Assembly: GCF_000374565.1 (NCBI RefSeq)
Contig: NZ_KB894692.1
Span: 105,867 to 169,866, forward strand
Direction: 5' to 3'
DNA length: 64,000 nucleotides
From: Siminovitchia fordii DSM 16014 = CIP 108821
Lineage (GTDB): Bacteria > Bacillota > Bacilli > Bacillales > Bacillaceae_C
Positions within the stretch are counted from its first letter, which is position 1, and the number at the start of each line of letters is the position of its first letter. This document shows, one piece after another, positions 18,525 through 26,636 of this stretch. Below the pieces are notes generated by a model that searched no databases, had not been told where the DNA came from, and saw nothing but the letters and a program-made list of their open reading frames with translations. The position numbers and the translations under genes were made by a program.

Positions 18525-19409
18525 GTGGAAACAGTTTATATAAAAGGACCACTTAAAGAGAAAGCGCTGACAATTGAACCTTGTGTCATGGCTCTTGGTT
18601 TTTTTGATGGCGTTCATTTAGGGCATCGCAAGTTGATTGAAACCGCTAGGGAAATTGCAGAACAGAAAAACCTCACATTGACTGTGATGACTTTCTTTCC
18701 TCATCCGAGCAATGTACTGCCAGCTAAACAAAAAATTAACCGATATTTATCACCTTTAGATGTCAAAAAAGAAATTTTTAAAGAGTTAGGTGTTAAAAAG
18801 TTATTTATTGTGACTTTTAACCATGAATTCGCTAAACTCGAACCGGCAGATTTTGTTCAAAAGTACATTTGTGGTCTAAACTGCAAACATGTGGTGGCCG
18901 GGTTTGATTTTACATACGGGAACCAAGGCCTGGGAAACATGGAGACGATAAAGGAAGACGGATGTGGAGAATTTGATGTCACAGTTGTTTCAAAGGAAAT
19001 GTATAAAGATATTAAGATCAGCTCCACTAAAATCAGGGAACTATTAAATGGTGGAGCAGTTGAGGCGGTCCCTCATTTTCTGGGAAACTTCTACTCTACT
19101 TATGGACAAATTGAAGGTGAGTCGTACGATTTAAAAAATCAAAAGACAGTAGTGAATATATCTTTCAAGGATGATTTTATGCTCCCTCAAAAAGGAACAT
19201 ATTTGGTCGGTTTGAAGACGGAACAATACATGTTTGAAGGAATCTGTATACTTTCTGAAAACGCTTCAGGCATTCATACAATCCATGTACATTCGAGAGA
19301 GAGGCTGAATCTAAATTCCACTCTAATGATACAATGGTTTTCGGAATTGGAAACGCTCTCTAAAGCAGAAGAAGATAAAACGGCAAAAAAAGATCAAATG
19401 GTTGTTTAA
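18525..19409 (+). CDS. FAD synthetase-like protein (RibF N-terminal type)
   Basis: A 294-residue protein whose first 190 residues form an FMN adenylyltransferase domain of the RibF family: nucleotidyltransferase motif LGFFDGVHLGH (about 24-34), TFFPHP, VAGFDFTYGNQG and ISSTKIRELL. The C-terminal 100 residues sit where riboflavin kinase should be, but I cannot find the GFPTAN motif and the domain looks degenerate. It may therefore make FAD from FMN only, or be regulatory. The true bifunctional RibF is expected elsewhere. GTG start with GGTGGTG at 6 bases. A terminator follows. Confidence 0.8.
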   Translation: METVYIKGPLKEKALTIEPCVMALGFFDGVHLGHRKLIETAREIAEQKNLTLTVMTFFPHPSNVLPAKQKINRYLSPLDVKKEIFKELGVKKLFIVTFNHEFAKLEPADFVQKYICGLNCKHVVAGFDFTYGNQGLGNMETIKEDGCGEFDVTVVSKEMYKDIKISSTKIRELLNGGAVEAVPHFLGNFYSTYGQIEGESYDLKNQKTVVNISFKDDFMLPQKGTYLVGLKTEQYMFEGICILSENASGIHTIHVHSRERLNLNSTLMIQWFSELETLSKAEEDKTAKKDQMVV

Positions 19410-19439
19410 GTACCGTAATGGCTTATTCTCATCCTTCTT

Positions 19440-19462
19440 ACCTCTCTTGAGAGAGGTTTTTA
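19440..19462 (+). terminator. Terminator after the FAD synthetase-like gene
   Basis: Stem ACCTCTC/GAGAGGT with a 4-base loop, followed by TTTTT. Confidence 0.8.
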
Positions 19463-19698
19463 AAATTGTAATACCCTATAACGGGTAAGAAGTACAAGGA
19501 AGATTGGAACTCAAAAATGATTGTATAATAGAAATGATTGAATGTATTCAAAAAATAATGTATCCTACAATTTAATTTTATAGAAAGAGAGTGATTCATA
19601 ATGATAGTCAGTTCTTTATATTCAGCTAACAAAAACAAGGTGCGGAAGTATTAATAAATCCAGTGAATTCTTCCGCATACAAAAACGGAGGAATTGAA

Positions 19699-20457
19699 AT
19701 GTTTACTTATTATGGTGAATTAAGTACTGAGCTTTATAATTTTACAAAGCCTATTGGGCATTCAATCGGTGGAGATATTGAATACTATCTTGAAAGATTA
19801 AAGGGCACGAATGGGAAAATACTTGAAGCAGCAGTGGGTTCAGGACGTTTTTTAATACCTTTGCTTGAGAAAGGATATCTTGTTGACGGCATTGATTATT
19901 CACCGGCAATGTTAGATTCTTGTCGAAAACGTTGCAAAGAAAGAGGATTAAACCCGAATCTATATGAAGGTAACTTATGCAGTTTTACATTGCCTTCAAA
20001 ATATGAAGTGATCGTCATACCGACGGGTTCCTTTTGTCTGATTGAGAAATTGGAGGATGCCAAAGATGCCCTGAAATGCTTTTATAAACATCTAAAACCT
20101 GAAGGTCGTGTAATAATTGACCTTCTAATACCTATTCATTGGCGTACAGGAGAAATCTCTACCTCAACTTATCCTTTTTCTGATGAGGACGGTATTTTAA
20201 TAGAAAGCAAATCCGTTGAAATGAATTGGATAGACCAATATACTTTAACGCACTTAAAATATGAGAAATGGAAAAAAGGTAAGCTAGTGGACACTGAATT
20301 ACAAAGATTTGCGCTCCGCTGGTATGGCGTAGAGGAATTCAAACTCATATTGGAGAGTATTGGTTTTTCTGAAATAACTTGCTCTGCCGACTATTGTTAT
20401 AGGAAACAACCAACCAAAGAAACTGAATTGATTACATTTGAAGCAGTACGAAAATGA
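19699..20457 (+). CDS. SAM-dependent methyltransferase (class I)
   Basis: A 252-residue Rossmann-fold methyltransferase. Motif I is ILEAAVGSGRFLIPLLEKGY (about 36-55), followed by the acidic strand end GIDYSPAMLD that binds the SAM ribose, and a post-motif EVIVIPTGSFCLI. It has the general shape of the UbiE/Methyltransf_25 group; the substrate is unknown. ATG 19699 has CGGAGGA 7 bases upstream; 12 further in-frame codons upstream have no such site. A -10-like TATAAT lies at 19524-19529 without a well spaced -35. It stands alone between terminators. Confidence 0.8.
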   Translation: MFTYYGELSTELYNFTKPIGHSIGGDIEYYLERLKGTNGKILEAAVGSGRFLIPLLEKGYLVDGIDYSPAMLDSCRKRCKERGLNPNLYEGNLCSFTLPSKYEVIVIPTGSFCLIEKLEDAKDALKCFYKHLKPEGRVIIDLLIPIHWRTGEISTSTYPFSDEDGILIESKSVEMNWIDQYTLTHLKYEKWKKGKLVDTELQRFALRWYGVEEFKLILESIGFSEITCSADYCYRKQPTKETELITFEAVRK

Positions 20458-20469
20458 TTCGTTATGATC

Positions 20470-20634
20470 TTATATATTGAGAAGAAAAACAGGCCCGGCG
20501 AAGACCGGGCTTAAATTTTCATGCCGTATGATAAAGTTATTTAATTCCTTGGATACCTCCACAATTGTGCTCTTTTCTGGAACAAGTTCATTGGCATTAT
20601 ACCTCTTATTTCTGATTTTGATTTTATTTTCCAT
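20470..20634 (-). CDS. Possible small protein of unknown function
   Basis: A 54-residue minus-strand frame starting MENKIKIRNKRYNANELVPE, with CAGGGG about 7 bases before ATG. Its hydrophilic first 35 residues (ELVPEKSTIVEVSKELNNF) read like real coding sequence, while the last 20 residues run through a terminator hairpin, so the true end may be disturbed. I know no family for it. Confidence 0.35.
   Translation of the reverse strand: MENKIKIRNKRYNANELVPEKSTIVEVSKELNNFIIRHENLSPVFAGPVFLLNI
20484..20518. terminator. Bidirectional terminator
   Basis: GCCCGG-CGAAGA-CCGGGC (20493-20510); the minus side is followed by CTGTTTTTC, the plus side by TTAAATTTTC. Confidence 0.75.
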
Positions 20635-20783
20635 AATGGCCCCTGAAATCCAGCATCGTTTCCAACCCCCTATTAGAACTAACCTTCTTTTTGCTTGATA
20701 ATGTAATATAATCATTATTAAATGCAGGATATATATAAACATGATTAAATTATATAAACATAAACGAATTTTGGAGGTAAAGT

Positions 20784-21397
20784 ATGGAATGGTCACTAGA
20801 GGATATTGAGAAAGCTAGTCAAATAAACTCTTCTTTTTATATACCAACTTTAAAAGAAAGAAAAAGTCAAAAAAAGGGGGATCTTGTTAGATTGCATTTC
20901 CTAATCACAAGTCCCTCTGAAGATAGCCCCCGTGCTGAAAGAATGTGGGTTGAAATAACGGATAAAAAGTTTTTAGGAAATAAATTTGTTGGAGTATTGA
21001 CTAATCAACCTGTATATATAAATTCCTTAAATGCTGGAGACATAATTGAATTTGAGCCAAAACATATTGCAAGGATAATGATTAAACGAAATGACCCTCG
21101 CCGGTTAGAGATTGGTGAGAAAGTGGCATTAGTCTCAAAAAAGTGTTTAGAGAAAGATGGGGTAGTTCGCTGGATGTACCGAGAACAACCGGAAGGTGAG
21201 GAAGACAGTGGCTGGAGGCTGTTTAATGGAGATGAAAGTGAGGATTATAATAGTAATACCACAATATAAAAATCATTAATATTTATTATTTGGTTGATAA
21301 AGATCCGAGCTTATTTGTACCCTTTAAAGGAGAAATAGGGTCTGCATTTGAACGTGAAAACAAAGACGCTTCTTGGGAAGAAGTAAAAGATTGGTGA
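20784..21397 (+). pseudogene. DUF2314-DUF2185 (Imm33-like) protein with C-terminal frameshift
   Basis: The first frame gives 161 residues, ending at 21269. Residues 45-105 (RMWVEITDKKFLGNKFVGVL, then VYINSLNAGDIIEF) look like DUF2314. The part from VALVSKKCL through GWRLFNGDESEDY looks like the DUF2185/Imm33 domain. The expected end of that domain continues in another frame after about 21255: INIYYLVDKDPSLFVPFKGE, IGSAFERENKDASWEEV, stop at 21395-21397. One lost base near 21255-21262 explains this. GGAGG precedes ATG 20784. Such domains occur in immunity proteins, but no toxin gene is adjacent. Confidence 0.65.
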
Positions 21398-21539
21398 AAG
21401 TTGAATTAACGAATTAATTTATACAGCATGAAACTATAATTTAGTGAGCAGGCTGGATTTTTTTATAGGACTTATATTTGACAGCCGGATATACAACGTT
21501 AAGGAGATTACAATATTAAAAAGCCCAATTTCTCAATAT

Positions 21540-21589
21540 AGTGTCCCCTATAGAGTATAGACACAAAAAAAGTCTATCTATAGGGCACT
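21540..21589. repeat. Imperfect inverted repeat, IS-end-like
   Basis: AGTGTCCCCTATAGAG-TATAGAC and GTCTAT-CTATAGGGCACT face each other across ACAAAAAAA. It could be a terminator or a pair of fused transposon ends (GTGTCCCC...AGAC resembles some IS3-group tips). The rest of 21398-21642 shows nothing I can assign. Confidence 0.45.
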
Positions 21590-21642
21590 TATTTGTATAA
21601 TTTAAGAAACACAACTAGAGTACGTCTAAATAAATATATCTG

Positions 21643-21670
21643 TTGTAATACAAAAAACTTTATGTATAAT
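21643..21670 (+). promoter_or_regulatory. Promoter of the AEC transporter leader
   Basis: TTGTAA, 16-bp spacer, TATAAT. Transcription would begin near 21677, at the base of the structured leader. Confidence 0.6.
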
Positions 21671-21677
21671 TAGACGA

Positions 21678-21748
21678 GTGAAGAATGATGTATCGGCTGT
21701 AGTGTTTTTCCAAAACACTGATCGGTCCATCAGTTTCTTCGCTTTTTT
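21678..21748 (+). promoter_or_regulatory. Structured leader RNA ending in an intrinsic terminator
   Basis: GTGAAGAA (21678-21685) pairs with TTCTTCGC (21735-21742), GATG (21687-21690) with CATC (21728-21731), and an inner hairpin AGTGTTTT/AAAACACT caps it. TATCGGCTGT and GATCGGTC form the internal loop. TTTTTT follows the outer stem, so the whole about 70-nt RNA can act as a terminator 40 bases before the transporter gene. I cannot match it to a known riboswitch class. Confidence 0.6.
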
Positions 21749-21787
21749 CTGTTAATGTCAGTTTTCAGTGCGGAAATGGGGAGAAAA

Positions 21788-22726
21788 ATGGAATTTACAA
21801 TTGTTTTTCAATCAATAATGATTATTACGATGATGATCATCATCGGTGCTATATTGGCAAGAACTTCGCCGTTAAATAATGAAACACGGACCTTGTTCAT
21901 CAAGATGATTGTTAATGTGGCCATGCCGTGCATCATTCTATCAAGTATTTTCCACGTTGATATGAATGGAGATATGTTTAAGAAGATTGTATTGGTATTT
22001 GCTTTATCCATCATCATAAATGTTGTCGGTATTGCAATTGGCTGGATTTTTGCAGTCCTTTTTCAAAAGGACTCGAATCGGACCAGGGAAATTGCATTGC
22101 TGTCTGGACTCGGAAATACCGGTTTCATCGGCATCCCGCTGTGCGCTGCATTATTGGGGCCTGAAGGTGCCTTGTATGCGGCTATTTTTGATGCAGGGGT
22201 CGATGTTACAATCTGGACAGTCGGTGTTGTAATGCTGCAAAAAAATCGGAAATTTGCATTACAAACATTAAAATCCATGATTAACATTCCGACAGTTGCC
22301 ATTGTTGTTGGCCTGTTTGCTGCTTTTTTCAATATGAAGCCTCCGGAAATCATCATAGGATTGACTGATAGGCTTGCTGCACTGGCAGCTCCGCTCGCTA
22401 TGTTTTATATTGGGATGATGATTATGGGGCTGCAGCGAGGAAATGTTCGCCAGTCAGTGCCTAAAACATGGGTTCCAATTACAGTAAAGCTCATATTGCT
22501 TCCGGTTGCCACCATCTTTATGATTCATTTCTTTAATTTTGATTCAGTGTTGATACAAACGGTTCTCATACAATCAATGATGCCTACCATTACATTGGCC
22601 TCCATTTTATTTGCCAGGTATTCAGCGGATGAACAGATGGGAGCTGTTACGACCGTACTTTCGACACTTCTTGGATTGATTACCATCCCGTTCATGGTCT
22701 ATATCATGAGCGCCTTCATCAACTAG
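21788..22726 (+). CDS. AEC family transporter (auxin efflux carrier type)
   Basis: A 312-residue membrane protein with about ten hydrophobic segments, typical of the AEC/YfdV group. Conserved features include NVAMPCIILSS near residue 40 and GLGNTGFIGIPLC near residue 110, where the broken helices of this fold lie. Such carriers export or exchange organic acids such as malate, malonate or oxalate; the substrate cannot be read from sequence. Three in-frame ATGs exist (21755, 21776, 21788); the last has GGGGAG at 4 bases and starts directly before the first helix. The upstream leader-terminator suggests control by premature termination. Confidence 0.85.
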   Translation: MEFTIVFQSIMIITMMIIIGAILARTSPLNNETRTLFIKMIVNVAMPCIILSSIFHVDMNGDMFKKIVLVFALSIIINVVGIAIGWIFAVLFQKDSNRTREIALLSGLGNTGFIGIPLCAALLGPEGALYAAIFDAGVDVTIWTVGVVMLQKNRKFALQTLKSMINIPTVAIVVGLFAAFFNMKPPEIIIGLTDRLAALAAPLAMFYIGMMIMGLQRGNVRQSVPKTWVPITVKLILLPVATIFMIHFFNFDSVLIQTVLIQSMMPTITLASILFARYSADEQMGAVTTVLSTLLGLITIPFMVYIMSAFIN

Positions 22727-22728
22727 AC

Positions 22729-22756
22729 TTGCTTTTTGAATAATTCATGCTATAGT
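22729..22756 (+). promoter_or_regulatory. Promoter of the thiamine operon
   Basis: TTGCTT, 16-bp spacer, TATAGT, about 60 bases upstream of the TPP aptamer. Confidence 0.55.
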
Positions 22757-22820
22757 GAAGATTGAACGCATCTCTTATCTCTTCACCGATCTTCTATTAA
22801 ACTGAAAACTGAATACGATT

Positions 22821-22908
22821 GTCTGCTAGGGGAGCATTTTGCTGAGAGAAATCATTGATTGACACCCTTTGAACCTGATCTGGTTTATACCAGCGTAGGG
22901 AAGCAGGC
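22821..22908 (+). promoter_or_regulatory. TPP riboswitch (THI box)
   Basis: Conserved blocks read in order: CTAGGGGAGC, GCTGAGAGA, ACCCTTTGAACCTGATCTGG, TTTATACCAGCGTAGGGAAG. The ends GTCTGCT (22821-22827) and AGCAGGC (22902-22908) form P1 with one wobble. It controls tenA-thiW-thiD-thiM-thiE, repressing when thiamine pyrophosphate is plentiful. Confidence 0.97.
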
Positions 22909-22937
22909 TGAGTATACGATTTTGTATAGTTGTACAG

Positions 22938-22965
22938 CCGCTTCCTTTTTTGGGGCGGTTTTTTG
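22938..22965 (+). terminator. TPP riboswitch terminator
   Basis: CCGCTTC pairs with GGGGCGG (two wobbles), followed by TTTTTTG, 50 bases before tenA. Confidence 0.85.
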
Positions 22966-23017
22966 TGTTTGTAAGCAGGGGATAGAGATGCAATAAACAT
23001 AAGGGAGCTGCGAATAA

Positions 23018-23704
23018 ATGCCAGTTGAGAAGATGTTATTTACAGACAGACTTTATGAAAGTGCCAAAGGGATTTGGGAAAAGAGCTATCACCATCCATT
23101 TGTTCAAGGAATTGGGAAGGGGACGCTTGCTGAAGATACATTCATCTATTATATGAAACAGGATTATGCCTATCTGATCGATTATGTGAAACTGTTTGCC
23201 ATTGGCGTGCAAAAGGCTCAGAATCTCGAAACGATGGAGCGATTTGCCCATTTGCTTCATGAACATCTTCATTTTGAGATGGAGCTGCATCGGCAATATG
23301 CAGCTGAATTTGGAATAACAAGAGAGGAATTGGAAGCAACTGAACCTACACCTGTCAATCTCGCCTATACCCGCTATATGTTAAACGTTGCGCATAATGG
23401 AACTCTTGCCGAATTGATTGCCGCTTTGCTCCCATGTGCCTGGCATTATGCCGAAACCGGAAAGCGATTGAAAGAGCAATATAAAGACGGTCTGGAAAGC
23501 AACCCTTACAAAAAATGGATCGAGACCTACTCTTCGGATCAATTTGGAGCATTGGGCCAATGGCTGATTGAATTACTAAATGAGTTGACAGACGGTAAAC
23601 CTGAAAGAGAGTTAACGGCACTTGAAAAACACTTCTTGATTACATCCAAATACGAATACCTCTTTTGGGATATGAATTACCTCAAACAAGATTGGCAAAT
23701 TTGA
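23018..23704 (+). CDS. tenA: Aminopyrimidine aminohydrolase TenA (thiaminase II)
   Basis: A 228-residue all-helical TenA protein. It hydrolyses the aminomethylpyrimidine released from degraded thiamine to hydroxymethylpyrimidine for salvage. The catalytic cysteine is in LLPCAWHYAE, near residue 138; a conserved acidic pair lies in LFAIGVQKA to HEHLHFE and the C-terminal YEYLFWDM. AAGGGAG stands upstream of the ATG. First gene after the TPP riboswitch terminator. Length is normal for the family. Confidence 0.95.
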   Translation: MPVEKMLFTDRLYESAKGIWEKSYHHPFVQGIGKGTLAEDTFIYYMKQDYAYLIDYVKLFAIGVQKAQNLETMERFAHLLHEHLHFEMELHRQYAAEFGITREELEATEPTPVNLAYTRYMLNVAHNGTLAELIAALLPCAWHYAETGKRLKEQYKDGLESNPYKKWIETYSSDQFGALGQWLIELLNELTDGKPERELTALEKHFLITSKYEYLFWDMNYLKQDWQI

Positions 23705-23733
23705 TTGAAGCTTCACCTCTAGGAGGGTGCATC

Positions 23734-24252
23734 ATGAAGGTAAAGAAAATTGCAGCAACTGCAATGATTGCGGCTTTTACAACAATAACGAGCCATATTA
23801 TATTCGTTCCAGTTGGTTTGGCAAAAATTTTTCCTGTGCAGCATTTTGCCAATATTGTTACGGCAGTGTTATTTGGTCCTACGTATGCATTGGCCCAAGC
23901 ATTTGTCGTTTCAGTCATTAGAAACTTAGCAGGAACAGGATCATTTCTTGCTTTTCCAGGCAGTATGATAGGGGCATTTTTGGCGGGTTGGCTTTATACC
24001 AAGACAAAGAGGATGGAATTTGCTTTTTTAGGAGAGGTAATCGGAACAGGAGTGCTAGGAGCTCTCGCTGCTTACCCTATAGCCGAATTACTATTCGGGC
24101 AAGAGGCAGCCATTTTCGGATTGGTTCCTGCATTTGCCCTCAGTTCGATTGCCGGAGCGGTAATGGGATACAGTTTACTGAAAGTCATCATGAAAAATAG
24201 AGCGATTGGGGGTTTGCTTCATGAGAACAGCACTAACCATCGCCGGCTCTGA
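23734..24252 (+). CDS. thiW: ThiW, S component of a thiazole ECF transporter
   Basis: A 172-residue membrane protein with about five or six hydrophobic segments, typical of substrate-capture (S) components of energy-coupling-factor transporters. It has [20 protein letters not shown] and [18 protein letters not shown]. Its place between tenA and thiD points to uptake of hydroxyethylthiazole, the known assignment of ThiW. It needs the shared EcfA/A'/T module encoded elsewhere. AGGAGG lies 7 bases before ATG 23734. It overlaps thiD by 32 bases. Confidence 0.88.
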   Translation: MKVKKIAATAMIAAFTTITSHIIFVPVGLAKIFPVQHFANIVTAVLFGPTYALAQAFVVSVIRNLAGTGSFLAFPGSMIGAFLAGWLYTKTKRMEFAFLGEVIGTGVLGALAAYPIAELLFGQEAAIFGLVPAFALSSIAGAVMGYSLLKVIMKNRAIGGLLHENSTNHRRL

Positions 24253-25015
24253 TTCAGGAGGTGGAGCCGGGATACAAGCGGATTTAAAAACGTTTTCTGC
24301 CTTGGGAGTATTCGGGATGTCAGCTATTACTGCCATCACTGCCCAAAATACGGTTGAAGTAAGGTCCGTACAAAATATTGATTTGGATATTATCAATGAT
24401 CAGATTTCAGCCGTTTTTGAAGATATCGGGGTAAATGCGGTAAAAATTGGTATGCTGGGTACTTCGGGAATTATCAAAACAGTTGCAAAAAGCCTGAAAA
24501 AATACAAGCCGGAACATATTATACTGGACCCTGTCATGGTTTCAAAAGGGGGACACCATTTATTGGAGCGTAATGCTGTAGCTGATCTCAATGAAATTCT
24601 ATTGCCATTGTCTTCGTTGGTCACCCCGAATATTCCCGAAGCCGAAATATTGTCTGGTATGAAGATTCATTCTGAGCCCGACATGTATTTGGCTTGTAGA
24701 GAAATCATCGATAAGGGACCCGGAGCGGTCTTGATAAAAGGCGGTCATCTGGATGGAGATCCCAATGATCTCTTTTACGATGGCAAACAGTTTCATTTAA
24801 TTAAAGGCGAACGGGTTGAAACAAAAAATGTCCACGGAACGGGATGTACGCTTTCTTCAGCCATTGCTGCCAACTTGGCGAAAGGTGAGAATATGTTAAC
24901 GGCCATTGAAAATGCGAAGGATTATATTACGACTGCCATCGCTGAAAGCCTGGATATTGGCCAAGGTCATGGGCCTGCCCATCATTTTCACCAATTTTAT
25001 GGACATGTCCATTGA
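24221..25015 (+). CDS. thiD: Hydroxymethylpyrimidine (phospho)kinase ThiD
   Basis: A 264-residue ribokinase-fold enzyme that phosphorylates HMP and then HMP-P to HMP-PP. The N terminus [20 protein letters not shown] and the ATP/anion hole [16 protein letters not shown] match ThiD. ATG 24221 lies inside the end of thiW and has GGGGGT about 8 bases upstream; five upstream in-frame codons are likely not translated. B. subtilis-like genomes may have a pyridoxal kinase paralogue, but the operon here supports the thiamine role. Confidence 0.95.
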   Translation: MRTALTIAGSDSGGGAGIQADLKTFSALGVFGMSAITAITAQNTVEVRSVQNIDLDIINDQISAVFEDIGVNAVKIGMLGTSGIIKTVAKSLKKYKPEHIILDPVMVSKGGHHLLERNAVADLNEILLPLSSLVTPNIPEAEILSGMKIHSEPDMYLACREIIDKGPGAVLIKGGHLDGDPNDLFYDGKQFHLIKGERVETKNVHGTGCTLSSAIAANLAKGENMLTAIENAKDYITTAIAESLDIGQGHGPAHHFHQFYGHVH

Positions 25016-25027
25016 GAGGGATAAAAC

Positions 25028-25834
25028 GTGGAACAAGACATTGCAAAATTATTTGGTGAAATGAATAAAAAAAATCCATTGATCCATCAAATTACAAACC
25101 TTGTAACGATGAATGATTGTGCAAATGTGACATTGGCGGTGGGCGCATCACCTGTCATGGCTTTAAGTCCTTATGAGGCAGGAGACATGGCAATGTTGGC
25201 AAATGCGCTTGTCTTGAATATTGGGACGATGCAGGAGGACACTCTTAAAGGGATGAAAGTTGCAGGAAAAGCCGCCAATACCAAAGGAATACCTGTCGTA
25301 TTTGATCCTGTAGGGGCAGGAGCCACTTTGTATCGTACAAATTGTGCAATGGAGATTCTCAAGGAAATCAGACCATCTGTCATTCGCGGCAACGCAAGCG
25401 AAATTAGCAAGCTGATTGGCGGTCCTTCAGTGACAAAAGGTGTTGATACAGGGTGTATTACAGTTCCAAACTGGGAAATAGCGAAGAAAACCGCCGCTTC
25501 CTTTAATTGTATTGCAGTCGTAAGTGGGGAAAAGGATGCGGTAAGTGATGGAAAAGATACATACATCATACAAAATGGACATCCGATGTTAACCAAAATC
25601 ACTGGAACCGGATGTATGTCTTCCGTATTGATTGCATGTTTTGCAGCAATTGGCCATAATCTTTTACATTCTGCAGTGGCCGGCATCTCTCTTATGGGAA
25701 TCGCCGGCGAAATGGCTGCCGCAAGTTTATCTGCGCAGGATGGCACCGGAACGTTCAAAGTAAAACTGATGGATTTCATTTCTCGTATAGATGGTGAAAT
25801 GTGGATTAAAGGAGTACGGGTAAGTGCAGCGTGA
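25028..25834 (+). CDS. thiM: Hydroxyethylthiazole kinase ThiM
   Basis: A 268-residue ribokinase-like enzyme that phosphorylates hydroxyethylthiazole to THZ-P for salvage. Family signatures are readable: HQITNLVTMNDCANVTLA, VFDPVGAGAT and the active-site GTGCMSSVLIACFAA. GTG start at 25028 with GAGAGGG upstream. It overlaps thiE by 11 bases. Together with ThiW it forms the thiazole arm of salvage. Confidence 0.95.
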   Translation: MEQDIAKLFGEMNKKNPLIHQITNLVTMNDCANVTLAVGASPVMALSPYEAGDMAMLANALVLNIGTMQEDTLKGMKVAGKAANTKGIPVVFDPVGAGATLYRTNCAMEILKEIRPSVIRGNASEISKLIGGPSVTKGVDTGCITVPNWEIAKKTAASFNCIAVVSGEKDAVSDGKDTYIIQNGHPMLTKITGTGCMSSVLIACFAAIGHNLLHSAVAGISLMGIAGEMAAASLSAQDGTGTFKVKLMDFISRIDGEMWIKGVRVSAA

Positions 25835-26450
25835 TATCGAATATAAACTTTACTTAGTGACAGAAGAAGATATGCCTCTCGAACAGCTTTTACCGATGAT
25901 CAAACAGGCAGTAAATGGAGGAGCCAGCCTTGTTCAATTGAGGGAAAAAAGTTCCGGAGGAAAGATTTTTTATGAAAAAGCGCTTCAATTAAAAAACTTC
26001 CTCGATTCATTATCCATTCCATTAATCATTAATGACCGAGTTGATATTGCTTTGGCAGTGGAAGCGGCTGGAGTACATCTCGGACAATCAGATCTTCCGA
26101 TGGAAGCGGTCAAAAAAATCATACCAGATTCCATGGTAGTCGGCATATCCGCTCATACTGTGGAGGAAGCTATTCTTGCCGAGGAAACGGGGGCGGATTA
26201 TATTGGCGTAGGTTCCATCTTCCCAACATCTTCAAAATCTGATGCGAATCTTCTTCCGCAAGGGATGCTGGAAAAAATAATTGATTCGGTATCCATTCCA
26301 GTTGTCGCTATCGGTGGAATTACGGAAGAAAATGCAATACTGTTACAGAGCCATGAGTTGGACGGGATTGCCGTTATATCATCTATTACTAGAGCTGATG
26401 ATCCAAAATCCGCTGCGGAACGGTTATTGAAAAATGCATTTAGGGTATAA
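25824..26450 (+). CDS. thiE: Thiamine-phosphate synthase ThiE
   Basis: A 208-residue TIM barrel that joins HMP-PP and THZ-P to thiamine phosphate. Motifs: QLREKSSGGK, INDRVDIALAVEAAGVHLGQ, ADYIGVGSIFPTSSK and VAIGGI. The GTG start has AAGGAG 10 bases upstream and lies within the end of thiM. It is the last gene of the operon; a terminator follows. TenA, ThiD, ThiM and ThiE make a complete salvage-and-condensation set without any de novo gene here. Confidence 0.95.
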   Translation: MQRDIEYKLYLVTEEDMPLEQLLPMIKQAVNGGASLVQLREKSSGGKIFYEKALQLKNFLDSLSIPLIINDRVDIALAVEAAGVHLGQSDLPMEAVKKIIPDSMVVGISAHTVEEAILAEETGADYIGVGSIFPTSSKSDANLLPQGMLEKIIDSVSIPVVAIGGITEENAILLQSHELDGIAVISSITRADDPKSAAERLLKNAFRV

Positions 26451-26463
26451 AATTTAATAATGG

Positions 26464-26496
26464 AAGCCGGACCTATTGTAAGGGCCGGCTTTTTCA
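26464..26496 (+). terminator. Terminator of the thiamine operon
   Basis: AAGCCGG/CCGGCTT with extra ACC/GG pairing inside, followed by TTTTTC. Confidence 0.9.
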
Positions 26497-26540
26497 ATTG
26501 GCAAGGGTATGGTTGCAAAATTCTGTTTGTTTTATTAAAA

Positions 26541-26557
26541 ATTTCGCACAACGAAAT
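26541..26557. promoter_or_regulatory. Palindromic operator candidate upstream of the MFS gene
   Basis: ATTTCG-CACAA-CGAAAT, a perfect 6-5-6 palindrome about 10 bp before a -10-like TATTAT (26568-26573). No regulator gene is adjacent. Confidence 0.45.
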
Positions 26558-26636
26558 ATTATTCTTGTATTATTGCCCTATTCACTTTATGTTTAAGAGA
26601 GTAATGTTTCAAGTTTTGTAGCGAAAGGTGAATAAT

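Noticed and set aside
19602..19655. 17-codon frame MIVSSLYSANKNKVRKY ahead of the methyltransferase
   Set aside because: The GAGAG upstream is weak and the peptide has no recognisable feature; could be a leader peptide but cannot be supported.
25171..25779. 202-residue frame antisense to thiM
   Set aside because: Shadow of a well-supported gene with strong family motifs on the other strand.
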